From Silvibacterium bohemicum (lineage in GTDB: Bacteria; Acidobacteriota; Terriglobia; Terriglobales; Acidobacteriaceae): a stretch of DNA of 64,000 nt. Of this stretch, positions 52,344 through 61,699 are shown one piece after another. The first letter of the stretch is position 1. The number at the start of each line of letters is the position of its first letter. The notes under the pieces are model-generated. The model saw only the letters and a list, made by a program, of their open reading frames with translations. It searched no databases and was not told the origin of the DNA. The position numbers and the translations under genes are program-made. The stretch spans positions 44,584 to 108,583 of the forward strand of contig NZ_LBHJ01000018.1 of the NCBI RefSeq assembly GCF_001006305.1. The letters are read 5' to 3'.

Positions 52344-53496
52344 AGAAATCCTCTTTGATTCGAAAATTATGCGGAGACCCATTGGTTCCTTTCTGGAGGC
52401 GATCGGGTTCGGCCCCCGAGAGTAGATATTTAGCCAACGTCGTACACGGACAATTCTCCGACACGGAGAGCGCCGTAGTTGTTCAATAGTGAACAGATCG
52501 GCGTGCAAATAATTCACCTGCGACCTAGGCATTGCGCGAGTAACAACCTGACGTTGTCCTGATCCGAGTGTTAACGAATCAACCTTGTGTGAGATCCTAT
52601 TCGGGCTTATAAACAGTTAGAATTGTGCGAGCAATGCGACATTGTGGAGCGAGCGGCGCTACTTATTCGGCCTTGTGCCGACGCTCAGGGTAGGAATGAA
52701 GAAGGGAAGATATCCTACGTAAGCGTTATTCAGAAAAGGTATCGCGTGGCACGCATCATTCAGAGATTCCAATCGAAAACCGGACGGGCAAAGAAATGCG
52801 AGTCTGGGATGATTAAGCCATTTTGAAGATGACCCCGCTCGCAGAAAGCATTGAAGGCAATCGCATTCGGGAGATGAGAAATGGCCGTCGCCAGCTTTCT
52901 CGGGCCCGCCGTATGAATTAGAAATGGCGCCCGGCAACTCTCTTGGCTGCATGTCATTTCAATACAGATCAGAGATAAGAGACGGAAGGCGAAAATTGTC
53001 TTCCACGGTGGCCTTGGATCGCATTGGCACTCCGACGATAAATACGAGGACACTTCTTTACAGATGAGACACGCGAAGTTTCTCGGGAGGCCGTCTGGAG
53101 GCCATGGTCGATGAGTACATCCTGTGTCGATTTGATTGGCTGGTGGCAACCAAAGCCTGCTGGGGCAGAGTATATTGTGGCATTGCATGAAAAACATTAC
53201 CGGCATCGGAGCCTCCGACGCGACTAGCATATGCAATTTCGCATATGGATGATGTTCAGAATGACTCATGATAGGAGCTTGGAAAGGTATAATGTGGCTC
53301 AATGGACACCATGGTGCTTTTACTGGAAAGACAGCGGCTCGGGGTGTAAGCAGTATATCTACATCAGTCGCTGTTTAGATAAAGATGACACGATTTCTAT
53401 ATTTACGGTGATGGGCAGTTCTGAGTCATTGTGATATGCCGCCGAGAGTAGTTATGGTTTCCAGGGATATCTATTGACCTCTGAATGAGGTGACAT
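52344..53496. other. Large stretch with no supported gene
   Basis: About 1150 bases. The minus-strand reading frame of 180 codons (52760-53302) and others have Cys/Pro/His-heavy, non-protein-like composition and no family motif. The promoter of the EAL-PAS gene should be near its right end. It may be decayed sequence. Confidence 0.4.
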
Positions 53497-55077
53497 ATGC
53501 ACGTGGATATATCCGAAGTTCGCTGCGCGCTTCAGGACGAGAGAGTCCTGCCGTTTTTCCAGCCCTTGGTGGATCTTCGAAATGGTCAATTGGTTGGCGT
53601 GGAGATCCTGGCACGTTGGCAGAGTGCAGAGTTTGGGCCGATCCTTCCAGGGAACTTTATTTCGCTCGCCCAAGAGAATGGGCTCATTGATTCACTGATG
53701 AGTCAGGTGTTGGGAAAAGCGGCTATCTCTGCCTCAATACTGCCAGCGCCATTGGTGCTCGCCACGAACATTTCTCCGATTCAGCTCCGGGATTTGAGCC
53801 TCCCGAATCAGATTCTGCATATTGTTGAAAGAAGCGGCTTTCCTTTAGATCGGTTGACGATTGAGATTACAGAGAGCGCTCTTATCGACAACCTAGATCG
53901 GACACAAACGATTGCCCGTGAGTTGAAGGCGATGGGCTGTAAGCTGGCTCTGGACGATTTTGGGACTGGATATTCCAGCCTCGGCCATCTTCAGGCACTC
54001 CCGTTCGATCAATTGAAGATCGATAAAAGCTTCGTCCAATCCATGACGAAGACGCGAGAAAGCCGAAAAATTGTCGCAGCGATTATTGGATTGGGCCACA
54101 GTATGGGTCTCACCACCGTGGCGGAGGGCGTGGAGACCGAGGAGCAAGCAAACATGCTTCTATGGCTGGGCTGTGTGCAGGGACAGGGATGGCTTTATGC
54201 AAGACCTTTACCGGCGGACAGACTGCCAGAGTTGATTGCAGCGCCTCCTAGGCCTGTTTCTCCAGAACTCTCAACACCGGGGGATGGATGGGCCGTTTCC
54301 AGTCTGGAGGCTCTCCCGACACAGCGCCTGGCGCAACTGAAAGCGATCTATGACGGTGCGCCGGTAGGCTTATGCTTCTTGGACCGTAATCTCCGTTACG
54401 TAAGCATCAATCAAAAACTTGCAGAGATGAATGGTGCGTCGGTTGCCGCTCATATCGGGCGGACTGTTAAGGAGGTCATCCCCGAGTCATTTCCGATACT
54501 CGAGCCATACCTTGTTCGTGCACTCCGGGGAGAAGCAATTTCCGACGTGGAGGTCTCCAGGCCTGCAAATGGTTTTGATGGAAAGGACTGGACAGCTATG
54601 TTGTCGTACCAACCTGCTTTGGACGAGGCCGATGAGGTGATCGGAATCTCTATCGCAGTCGTTGATACTACGAACCAGAATCGGACCAGGGAAGAATTGA
54701 ACGAGAGCGATGCCCGTCAACAGCAACTGATCGAACCCGACGACCAAGTGCCATGGATCATGGACGCTGATGGCAACAGCTTACATATCAGTTCTAGATG
54801 GGTCCCGGCAGCAGAATTGAGCCGGAAGAAAGTGCGCAATCTGGGGTGGCTGGAGGCCTTGCATCCCGACGATTTGGAAACCACAATGAAGACGATGAAG
54901 AATGCACTACGTACTGGAAAATCGATCGACATCGAATATCGGGTTATGAGCCTCGATGGGGGTTGGAGATGGATGAGATCGCGAGGTTCTCCGCGCTTTG
55001 GAAAGTCGGGTGAAATCGTTCGTTGGTACGGCTCGGTTGAAGATATCAATGAGAGCGAGAGGAGCAATAGCCTATAG
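53497..55077 (+). CDS. EAL-PAS-PAS protein (c-di-GMP phosphodiesterase-like)
   Basis: 526 residues. EAL domain first (about 10-245): the signature is VEILARW (EIL in place of EAL), with ITESALI and LALDDFGTGYSSLGHLQALPFDQLKIDKSF intact, so phosphodiesterase activity is plausible. PAS domains follow (LKAIYDGAPVGLCFLDRNLRYVSINQKLAEMNG and the SSRWVPAAELSRKKVRNLGWLEALHPDDL...IEYRVMSLDGGWRWMRSRGSPRF PAC-type segment). Starts at ATG 53497 with GAGGTGACAT upstream. Confidence 0.88.
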   Translation: MHVDISEVRCALQDERVLPFFQPLVDLRNGQLVGVEILARWQSAEFGPILPGNFISLAQENGLIDSLMSQVLGKAAISASILPAPLVLATNISPIQLRDLSLPNQILHIVERSGFPLDRLTIEITESALIDNLDRTQTIARELKAMGCKLALDDFGTGYSSLGHLQALPFDQLKIDKSFVQSMTKTRESRKIVAAIIGLGHSMGLTTVAEGVETEEQANMLLWLGCVQGQGWLYARPLPADRLPELIAAPPRPVSPELSTPGDGWAVSSLEALPTQRLAQLKAIYDGAPVGLCFLDRNLRYVSINQKLAEMNGASVAAHIGRTVKEVIPESFPILEPYLVRALRGEAISDVEVSRPANGFDGKDWTAMLSYQPALDEADEVIGISIAVVDTTNQNRTREELNESDARQQQLIEPDDQVPWIMDADGNSLHISSRWVPAAELSRKKVRNLGWLEALHPDDLETTMKTMKNALRTGKSIDIEYRVMSLDGGWRWMRSRGSPRFGKSGEIVRWYGSVEDINESERSNSL

Positions 55078-55138
55078 ATGCCAAGTTCCGCAAGAGGTCG
55101 GTTTCACGATCACCAATTTGCGAATGAGGAGAGGCTAG

Positions 55139-55579
55139 CTATTCACTAAACGGAATACCAAATGCCAATACAGCATTTTGGGGCGGACGATGTTGAGCTC
55201 CGATGGGCCTTGGTTGCTTTTCCATTGACTGCCAGATCAGAAATGCAACAGTATTCATGTAAAGTAGTCTTAGCTGCGCTCGATCTTTGCCCAGCTGGCT
55301 GTAGATGCTGATAGAGGTGATAAGCCTCAGCTGCCCCGATTCCTCAAGATAGTTTCGCATGCTCAGCGCTGGAGCGTTCTGAATATCCTGCACTTCGTCG
55401 GCGCTTTGAGCGACAATTTCATAATTCAAGGGTCTTGGTAGGTAGATCCCATGCAGCTTGAACAATAAGTCATTAGAAGTGTAATAAGGATGGCGTGCGA
55501 TATCATCAAAAAGGCCTACCGCCGGGGCTGTCCTAGCATGACCTCTCTCCGTTATTTGTTGATATACGCGATCCTTCAA
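55139..55579 (-). CDS. Possible protein fragment of unknown function
   Basis: 146 codons from a TTG start without a clear ribosome site; the frame upstream is stopped immediately. The sequence (DIARHPYYTSNDLLFKLHGIYLPRPLNYEIVAQSADEVQDIQNAPALSMRNYLEESGQLRLITSISIYSQLGKDRAQLRLLYMNTVAFLIW) reads as a real soluble domain and could be a truncated sensory (GAF-like) protein. Possibly a decayed gene. Confidence 0.35.
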   Translation of the reverse strand: MKDRVYQQITERGHARTAPAVGLFDDIARHPYYTSNDLLFKLHGIYLPRPLNYEIVAQSADEVQDIQNAPALSMRNYLEESGQLRLITSISIYSQLGKDRAQLRLLYMNTVAFLIWQSMEKQPRPIGAQHRPPQNAVLAFGIPFSE

Positions 55580-55826
55580 AAATTATCCTTCACCGCATTC
55601 TTTGTGCAAAGCAGTAATATCTCCGCCAGCAATTCGCGCAGCGGACCGGCCGCAGCGCGAATATTCGAAGGAAAGCATCAAGGAAATGTCGCTCGGCTGC
55701 CTTGAACTCAATCGAGCTGCAAAGAGGACACTGGCGGTGTCTCCAAAGAATACGAGGAATGCTGCTAGGCCAATGCCGGTCTACAATTTCCATTTGCCTG
55801 CCTCCTCTTCGTCGAGACCATACACG

Positions 55827-56864
55827 CTAAGAGTTGCCGTGGCTGTTTGGGGGAGAATTCAGGTCCAGCCAGGACAGAAGGCAGCGGATGCTGCCTGTGG
55901 CTAAGGCCATGCATGAATCAGCAGCTCCATAATAGAGGTGAATGCTGTCTCCGTCGGCTCCGATGGTCTGCCCACACGGAAACACCACATCGCTCACGTC
56001 TCCTCCCCGTTCATAGAGAGCCTCCGGCCCGAACATCCAAGAGTCTCCACGCTGCAGGCAGACATCGGGCCTATCGATATCAAAGAGTGCAAGGCCTAGC
56101 CGATAGATACTGCCTGAGGCCGTCTGGCGTACCCCGTGATAAAGCACCAGCCAACCTCTCTCGGTTTCAATGGGAGGGGAGCAGAGTCCAATCTTGTTCG
56201 CATCCCACCATCCGCCTCGCCTAGCCTCGAGCATCACTTTGTGTCTGCCCCAATGCCGAAGATCTGGCGAATAGGAAATCCACATATGGGCGCCCAGCGT
56301 CGTGACCGGCCGATGAATCATTGCCCAGTAGCTTCCAATCTTACGAGGCAGCAGTGCGGCATCCTTGTCTTCCGGGGGCATGATGACGCCATATCTCTCG
56401 AAGCTCTTAAAGTCTTTCGTGAGTGCTAACGAGACACCTGGGCCCCCCTTAGAAAATGAAGTATATGCAACCGCGTATTGTTTGAGCTCCGGCACGTAAG
56501 TGATTCGGGGATCTTCGATACCCCATATCTCTTCGGGATATTCCTTCGGTTGCGGCAGCAGTGTGGGCTGGGAGTCTATCCGCCAGTCATCGATACCATT
56601 TGTGGATCGTGCGGCGCAGAGATGCGATAGGCCACGCCGATCTTCAACCCGGCAGAGTAAAAGAGTGTCTCCATCGGCAAGCACGGTTGCGGCCGCGTTG
56701 AAGACACTATTCACCGGATATGGCCAGTCTTTTCGGCTGAGGATGGGATTGCCGGCGTGGCGTACGAATAACGCCTCATCGGCGCATGGGCGTGACTTCG
56801 CTTCTGTAACACTGATAGGAGTAGATGACATTTCAGGAAGCATAATTGGGTTCAAGACCGACAC
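55827..56864 (-). CDS. GH130-family glycoside phosphorylase/hydrolase
   Basis: 345 residues with the five-bladed propeller pattern of GH130: SVFNAAATVLADGDTLLLCRVEDRRGLSHLCAARSTNGI, WGIEDPRITYVPELKQYAVAYTSFSKGGPGVSLALTKDF, then HRPVTTLGAHMWISYSPDLRHWG and GLCSPPIETERGWLVLYHGV. Asp118 in EDPR is the expected general acid in the family. GH130 enzymes mostly act on beta-mannosides. The start overlaps the preceding glycosyltransferase gene by 32 bases; shorter starts (56843, 56831) are possible, the latter avoiding overlap. One operon. Confidence 0.88.
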   Translation of the reverse strand: MSVLNPIMLPEMSSTPISVTEAKSRPCADEALFVRHAGNPILSRKDWPYPVNSVFNAAATVLADGDTLLLCRVEDRRGLSHLCAARSTNGIDDWRIDSQPTLLPQPKEYPEEIWGIEDPRITYVPELKQYAVAYTSFSKGGPGVSLALTKDFKSFERYGVIMPPEDKDAALLPRKIGSYWAMIHRPVTTLGAHMWISYSPDLRHWGRHKVMLEARRGGWWDANKIGLCSPPIETERGWLVLYHGVRQTASGSIYRLGLALFDIDRPDVCLQRGDSWMFGPEALYERGGDVSDVVFPCGQTIGADGDSIHLYYGAADSCMALATGSIRCLLSWLDLNSPPNSHGNS

Positions 56865-59247
56865 TCATTTCTTGTTTTACTTCTTTGACGGTTGGTGTTT
56901 CTGTCTTCTGCATATCTATTAAGGCCATCAGGAACGAAAGTGTGGATTCGGCACCCTGATTTTCGTTTACGCGGTCAGGGTGGAGTCCATCGCGGCAACC
57001 TCCAGTAGAGTTGTCATAAAGCGACACTTGAAGATCGTTCTCCCCGAGAAACCAACGGAAAGCGCACCAAGCCTCTTCGAGCCAAGCCTTGTCTTCCGTC
57101 ATCTGGTATGCCTGGAGACAAGCGGAGATTGTCGCGCATGCTTCGACAGGTTGCTGATCAAAGCGGGCCTTCTCCCGGCTCTGTGAAAAGAAGCCCATGG
57201 AGCCTACCGGAACAAAGATATCTTCATCCTTGGGATGCTGGGCGGCGACAAGCCAGTTGAGGGATTCATATCCAACGTCAATCATTCTGCGGTTCCCGCT
57301 ACTCAATCCCGCAACCAGTAGCGCTTGTGACAGTCTTGCATTCGAATATGACAAGCTCTCCTCAAACCATTGCCAACCATCCGAGTGCGTTCGCTCATAG
57401 ATGTCCAGTAACTTGTTAGCAAGTAGATCCCTAGCTCCCTGAACAACCCTGTCGCCGGGAAACCAGTCCAGATACGCTTGCATCCCAAGTACGGAAAATG
57501 CCCAAGCGCGAGGACTGGAGAAGGTCAAAGTTGCCGGCATGGCGGCCTCAAAGAGCCTTCCTGCAGCACCTCTCAGTCCCGGATCGTCCGAGCGGCCGAG
57601 CACTGTTCCTATCGCCCACAACGCGCGACCATGGCTATCTTCCGAGCCCACTTCCTCGTGCCATTCCCGGTTATAGCCAAGAAAGTTTCTAAACCTGACT
57701 TTTTTCTCGTGAAAGGCAAGCCAAAGGAAGGCTAAATACCGGCGCGACAGCAGAGCGTGTGTATCGCGATTGCCAGGTAAAGGTCCATTAAGCAAAACAG
57801 AGACGATGAGCGCGCGTGCATTGTCGTCTGTCGTATAGCCTTCGAGAGAATTAGGCACGGTGAAGATAGAGTGCTGTAGGATGCCGGTGTCGTCCGTCAT
57901 GCTTACCAAGTGAGTGGTATCGAACTCCGGCAAGAGATCCGTCTCCTTCGTGGCAAAAATGTATTGCAAGGGCGCGCGCGGCCGCGCTATGCGTTCCGTG
58001 CGTGCTCTCTGGAAGCTTGCCATGTACGCCTGAGCTGTCTTTTGCCATGTTGTGCCGCGCGAATGAAGATATGCGCGCTTCCGCATGGCATGACGCTCGG
58101 CATCATTCTCCAATAAGCTGTTGGCTGCCTGCGCTATGGATTGAGGGTCGTCGAATGGAACGAGAACACCTCGCGCGTCCGCAAGAAGCTCTTTAGCATG
58201 CCAGTATGGTGTGGAGATAATCGCCTTGCCTGCGCTAAGTGCGATGGCGAGGGTGCCCGAGACAACTTGTGCCTCCTGGCGATATGGCGTGATGTAAATA
58301 TCAGCAGCGCCAACCTGCTCGATCAGTTCTTCTGCACTCACGAAACGATTGTTGAAGATTACGTGCGAGGAGACACCATATTCGGAGGCTAGGGCCTGCA
58401 GTTCGTCTCTGTATCGCTCTCCTTCGCGCCGGCGAATGTGGGGGTGCGTCGCTCCGGAAATGATATACACCAGATCCTGGTGCCTGGACAGGATGGCCGG
58501 GAGACCTCGAATCACATTTTCGATGCCCTTGTTTGGCGATAACAATCCGAAGGTGAGTAAAACAGACTTTCCCTCGCAGCCAAATATATCTTTGAAGTAA
58601 TTCGGATCCGTGAATGGAAGATCTGGTACGCCATGTGGAATAACATCGATTCTTTCACCTGGAACGCTGTACACATTGCGCAGAAGATCCGCAGCATACT
58701 GGCTCATCACGATTAAACGATCGGACAACTGCGCAAGCTCATCGAGAACTTCGCGCTGTTCGAAATTCGGATCACGTAAAACGGTGTGAAGCGTCGTCAC
58801 CAACGGCATCTTCAAGTTGCGAAGGAGAGTTAATATGTGGCTGCCAGCTTCGCCGCCGAAGATGCCGTATTCATGTTGAAGGCAAACTAAATCGTTCCCA
58901 TTGAAATTAAGAAAATCAGCGGCTCGCTTGTAGGAGGTGATGTCTTCCTGCATCAGTTCGATGCGCACCCTCTCGGGATATTCATAGCTGGACTCGGGAT
59001 CATTGACAGGGATTGCGAAAAGCCTGCCGCTTCCGTATTCGGCTGCTACCGCATTGCATAAGTCCGTGGTGAACGTAGCAATCCCGCATTGCCTGGGTAG
59101 ATAATTTCCAATGAAGGCGATGCGTGTAGGCAGGGGAAGTAGGGAAGCGCTCGACGCTAGTTGTTGATGTTGTTGGTAGCTGTGAATCCCCTCGGATAGA
59201 GAAATGGGTCCACGCTTTCTGGGTATTACCCGCTGAGATTTATGCAA
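56833..59247 (-). CDS. GT4 glycosyltransferase with C-terminal helical (six-hairpin-like) domain
   Basis: 804 residues. Residues 40-410 are a GT-B/GT4 glycosyltransferase (RIAFIGNYLPRQCGIATFTTDLCNAV, DLVCLQHEYGIFGGEAG, VLLTFGLLSPNKGIENVIRGLPAIL, ITPYRQEAQVVSGTLAIALSAGKAIISTPYWHAKELL). From about 430 a helical alpha/alpha-toroid-type domain follows (YLAFLWLAFHEKKVRFRNFLGYNREW, GLHPDRVNENQGAESTLSFLMALI). Such fusions are found with GH130 enzymes in a mannoside/glycan operon. Likely makes or remodels a mannose-containing polymer. Confidence 0.85.
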   Translation of the reverse strand: MHKSQRVIPRKRGPISLSEGIHSYQQHQQLASSASLLPLPTRIAFIGNYLPRQCGIATFTTDLCNAVAAEYGSGRLFAIPVNDPESSYEYPERVRIELMQEDITSYKRAADFLNFNGNDLVCLQHEYGIFGGEAGSHILTLLRNLKMPLVTTLHTVLRDPNFEQREVLDELAQLSDRLIVMSQYAADLLRNVYSVPGERIDVIPHGVPDLPFTDPNYFKDIFGCEGKSVLLTFGLLSPNKGIENVIRGLPAILSRHQDLVYIISGATHPHIRRREGERYRDELQALASEYGVSSHVIFNNRFVSAEELIEQVGAADIYITPYRQEAQVVSGTLAIALSAGKAIISTPYWHAKELLADARGVLVPFDDPQSIAQAANSLLENDAERHAMRKRAYLHSRGTTWQKTAQAYMASFQRARTERIARPRAPLQYIFATKETDLLPEFDTTHLVSMTDDTGILQHSIFTVPNSLEGYTTDDNARALIVSVLLNGPLPGNRDTHALLSRRYLAFLWLAFHEKKVRFRNFLGYNREWHEEVGSEDSHGRALWAIGTVLGRSDDPGLRGAAGRLFEAAMPATLTFSSPRAWAFSVLGMQAYLDWFPGDRVVQGARDLLANKLLDIYERTHSDGWQWFEESLSYSNARLSQALLVAGLSSGNRRMIDVGYESLNWLVAAQHPKDEDIFVPVGSMGFFSQSREKARFDQQPVEACATISACLQAYQMTEDKAWLEEAWCAFRWFLGENDLQVSLYDNSTGGCRDGLHPDRVNENQGAESTLSFLMALIDMQKTETPTVKEVKQEMSVGLEPNYAS

Positions 59248-59307
59248 ACTTCAAAGCAAGCCAAGAAACGTATTTTAGGCTCGGGCTTACGCAAAGAGCG
59301 GCGCTGG

Positions 59308-59706
59308 TTATTCCACGGCTAGATGTCGAACCGCCGCACACTTTATCGGGCTAAGTAGAGCTTCCTGCTGTATATGGCGGGCATGCAGGGTAACTCGAGC
59401 TATCCGAATGCCTGGATATCTCGAGACTTTTAGCTCGTCGAAATCTGCGGCATTGAAGCCACTGTCGATTTCTTTGAGAGCGCGGGACAGAGCTTTCGTG
59501 ACAGCTGTCGTCTCAGTTTGGCCGAAAGCTAGACGCGAATAAGCGTCCTTGAGCCAGAGAAAATTCCATCCTGAGCGTCGAACTTTTACGTCCATCATCG
59601 CTGAAGTTGCATCGACATATGTCCATGTGTTGCTGAACTGCTTTTGTGTCAGATTGAAATCGTTTGGGAGCGCGCATGCGCTTCGTAGAAAAATCACATG
59701 CGGCAT
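59308..59706 (-). CDS. Small protein paralogous to the 61700 gene, unknown function
   Basis: About 132 residues. Aligns with the gene at 61700: GWNFLWLKDAYSRLAFGQTETTAVTKALSRALKEIDSGFNAADFDELKVSRYPGIRIARVTLHARHIQQEALL matches GWHFIWIADSSQRGGVGQTEQAAIAAALKLALRRVSPHFNAANVDTIELVQYPWFFIAKVRVYPYQIQQDVVLL residue for residue in the core (GW.F.W, GQTE, AL..AL, FNAA, YP, IQQ). ATG 59706 overlaps the stop of the upstream small gene (TGATG). No named family; probably a small alpha/beta protein. Confidence 0.7.
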   Translation of the reverse strand: MPHVIFLRSACALPNDFNLTQKQFSNTWTYVDATSAMMDVKVRRSGWNFLWLKDAYSRLAFGQTETTAVTKALSRALKEIDSGFNAADFDELKVSRYPGIRIARVTLHARHIQQEALLSPIKCAAVRHLAVE

Positions 59707-59975
59707 CACGGCCGGGGCGCTTTAATTGTGAACGTGTTGGCGAGCAGGTCGCTGCCAATGGCAGTACCACCAGAATTGATATCGCACCCAGGCGTAACAG
59801 ATGATTGTCCGCCGGTGGAAGCACTCATAATTGGAGCAGTAGTTTCGGAGTCGCGAATTCTGTCGTTCGAATATCCTGTTGCATCTGGCTGGCTTCGCTG
59901 CCTGAAAGGCAGTAGCTTTCCGGTTGCTCCGGTCCGCAGATGATTTTTTACATCTGATTTTTTGATTAAGCTCAT
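59706..59975 (-). CDS. Small protein starting with an SDVKNHL motif, unknown function
   Basis: 89 residues from ATG 59975 with GGAGTCATCGT upstream. It begins MSLIKKSDVKNHL and then RQRSQPDATGYSNDR, a pattern I associate with small acidobacterial proteins of unknown role; the rest is a Gly/Ser/Thr-rich low-complexity tail. Its stop overlaps the start of the paralogue-family gene downstream, so the two are co-translated. Confidence 0.6.
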   Translation of the reverse strand: MSLIKKSDVKNHLRTGATGKLLPFRQRSQPDATGYSNDRIRDSETTAPIMSASTGGQSSVTPGCDINSGGTAIGSDLLANTFTIKAPRP

Positions 59976-60217
59976 ACGATGACTCCAGTAGCTAGTTGCG
60001 TACTTGAGAGATGCTCGTCTGGTGCGGAGTGCGGAAGGCTTGAGGCGAGGAATATATATCCAGGTTACTTCTTAAGTATACTCCGCAAATGACCCGCGTG
60101 CGGCAGATGTTGAAGAACATGGAGCTATACTTAGAACCTGCAAGATCGGAGAAGATCAAGCACTTGCCACGCGATTAGCCGGCGCTTGCGCACAGGAGAT
60201 CTTCTTTGGGGAAGTTC

Positions 60218-60478
60218 TTAAGGGGCGCAGGGATCTACCGGCAGAGAGAAGCCTGGGTAACTTTCCATAAGGACCACTCGCGTACAGACAAAGCGCAGGC
60301 CATTCTTTGTTGGATGGCTGATGAAGCGGCACGGCAGTTCATTCATGGACCCGCCCGATAGGGAAGTAGGAGATTCGGGTTTCCTGGATTTTCCCTCCGA
60401 GAAGCTTCGGGCGAAGACGTTGGCTCGCATAAGCCGGATCGGCAGTTTGATTGAGAAGATGAAACGAAACGCGTCCAT
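60218..60478 (-). CDS. Small basic protein of unknown function
   Basis: 86 residues (MDAFRFIFSIKLPIRLMRANVFARSFSEGKSRKPESPTSLSGGSMNELPCRFISHPTKNGLRFVCTRVVLMESYPGFSLPVDPCAP) with a good ribosome site (AGAGGAG) seven bases before the ATG. No family recognised. Confidence 0.5.
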   Translation of the reverse strand: MDAFRFIFSIKLPIRLMRANVFARSFSEGKSRKPESPTSLSGGSMNELPCRFISHPTKNGLRFVCTRVVLMESYPGFSLPVDPCAP

Positions 60479-60539
60479 TTCGATGCTCCTCTAAAATGTA
60501 GTGACTCTCTTAGGCTACCCTGATCGTCCGTCGTTTCAG

Positions 60540-60569
60540 CAAGACTTCATCGACCCACATGAAGTCTTG
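60540..60569 (-). terminator. Hairpin at the 3' end of the Thivi_2564-like gene
   Basis: CAAGACTTCAT (60540-60550), eight-base loop, ATGAAGTCTTG (60559-60569): a perfect 11-bp stem that overlaps the last codons of the small membrane-protein gene. There is no U-run, so termination is only suggested. Confidence 0.5.
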
Positions 60570-60750
60570 AAAGGGGCGCGAAGAGGCCGAAGAGGTTTGC
60601 AATCCAAAGCACAACGACAATGACCACGACCCCGTTTAGAATAGATTTAATGCTCGATTGCATCGGGATGAAATGATTGACCAGCCATAACAAAACCCCT
60701 ACGACAATGAGTGTGAGAACCAATTGTATGAGCGGCATCTTATCTTTCAC
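60547..60750 (-). CDS. Small membrane protein, Thivi_2564-like
   Basis: 67 residues, GTG start with GGGAG about nine bases upstream. Two hydrophobic segments (LIQLVLTLIVVGVLLWLVNHF and GVVVIVVVLWIANLFGLF) separated by IPMQSSIKSILN, resembling the Thivi_2564 family of small inner-membrane proteins. Function unknown. The 3' end forms a strong hairpin. Confidence 0.72.
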   Translation of the reverse strand: MKDKMPLIQLVLTLIVVGVLLWLVNHFIPMQSSIKSILNGVVVIVVVLWIANLFGLFAPLSRLHVGR

Positions 60751-60812
60751 TTTCGGGCTCCCAGCTGACCGAAATCCTGCATAGACTTCGATCAGCGGAG
60801 TCTGGTGTAGGG

Positions 60813-61529
60813 TTATTTGCCGGTTCCAGGATTGGCTTCGGCGATCGCGCTCGCCCGGCCTGTTGCGGCAACGGCATTCATAAAAGCGATAGTCGACCGC
60901 GGCGCGGCGATTCTTCCGGAAAGAATGGCTCGGAAGGAGCGGTCGCGACCATAGATTGCCTGTGTAGAGTCATTATCTTGTTCCACCACGGCGCCATCCA
61001 ACGTGATCCCCGCGAATAGCCCCTTGGATCGCGAGTAAGTAAGGATCTCGCTGTTCATTTTCCAGTCTGTATCGGCAGATGCATGACGTCCCACTGGACC
61101 TGCGGAGGCAGACGCATCTCCTCCAATCTGGAATTTGCTGGAGAGTAAGTGTTGGAAACCATGGTCGTTCATGATCAGCATGACGAGGTCAACGCCTTCC
61201 ACGCCGATCTGTAATCCCCAACTTCCTCCACCGACGGAGATAAATGCTGGAGCACTCCAGCCAGTGGCGGTCCGGCATGTTGCGATTCCTCGGCCGTGCT
61301 CGCCGCCGATGATGAATCCACCCTTCACCAGGTGCGGAACGATCACGATGCACTTCGCGCTGCTCAATACTTCTTCAGGAATACCCCTGTCTGGAGCCTC
61401 GATGATGGAGTGGAGTACGCTCGACGACATCCGCAGGCGCTCGATCGAGTCCTCATGCCCTGTGCCGGCCCAGAGAAGTCCATTCGAAAGCACAAACAGG
61501 CCAGCTAACAAGAGTGGTCTCATTTTCAT
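60813..61529 (-). CDS. SYLF (DUF500) domain lipid-binding protein
   Basis: 238 residues with a signal peptide (PLLLAGLFVLSNGLLWAG) and the SYLF domain: ECVLxxxCIVIVPHLVKGGFIIGGEHGRGIATCRT, GWSAPAFISVGGGSWGLQIGVEGVDLVMLIMNDHG, and SKFQIGGDASASAGPVG, SRSKGLFAGITLDGAVVEQDN. The family binds phosphoinositides in eukaryotes; bacterial members are periplasmic or secreted with unclear role. Start ATG with GAGG nearby. Confidence 0.87.
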   Translation of the reverse strand: MKMRPLLLAGLFVLSNGLLWAGTGHEDSIERLRMSSSVLHSIIEAPDRGIPEEVLSSAKCIVIVPHLVKGGFIIGGEHGRGIATCRTATGWSAPAFISVGGGSWGLQIGVEGVDLVMLIMNDHGFQHLLSSKFQIGGDASASAGPVGRHASADTDWKMNSEILTYSRSKGLFAGITLDGAVVEQDNDSTQAIYGRDRSFRAILSGRIAAPRSTIAFMNAVAATGRASAIAEANPGTGK

Positions 61530-61699
61530 AGGTTGTCCTCGTGAAATATGTAGAGCTAAGAAGGGACATATGTCAGATGGGCTGACTTAGCTCAGAACCA
61601 TGAGGGAGCCAACGACGGACTCTTCTCCAGCATCATTGTTCCAACGTTTCTAAAAAATAACTGAGCAAAATAGCTCACTCGAATCAACCAGGAGAGAAT

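Noticed and set aside
52760..53302. 180-codon minus-strand frame
   Set aside because: Cys/His/Pro-heavy, no motif, and no ribosome site; likely a chance open frame.
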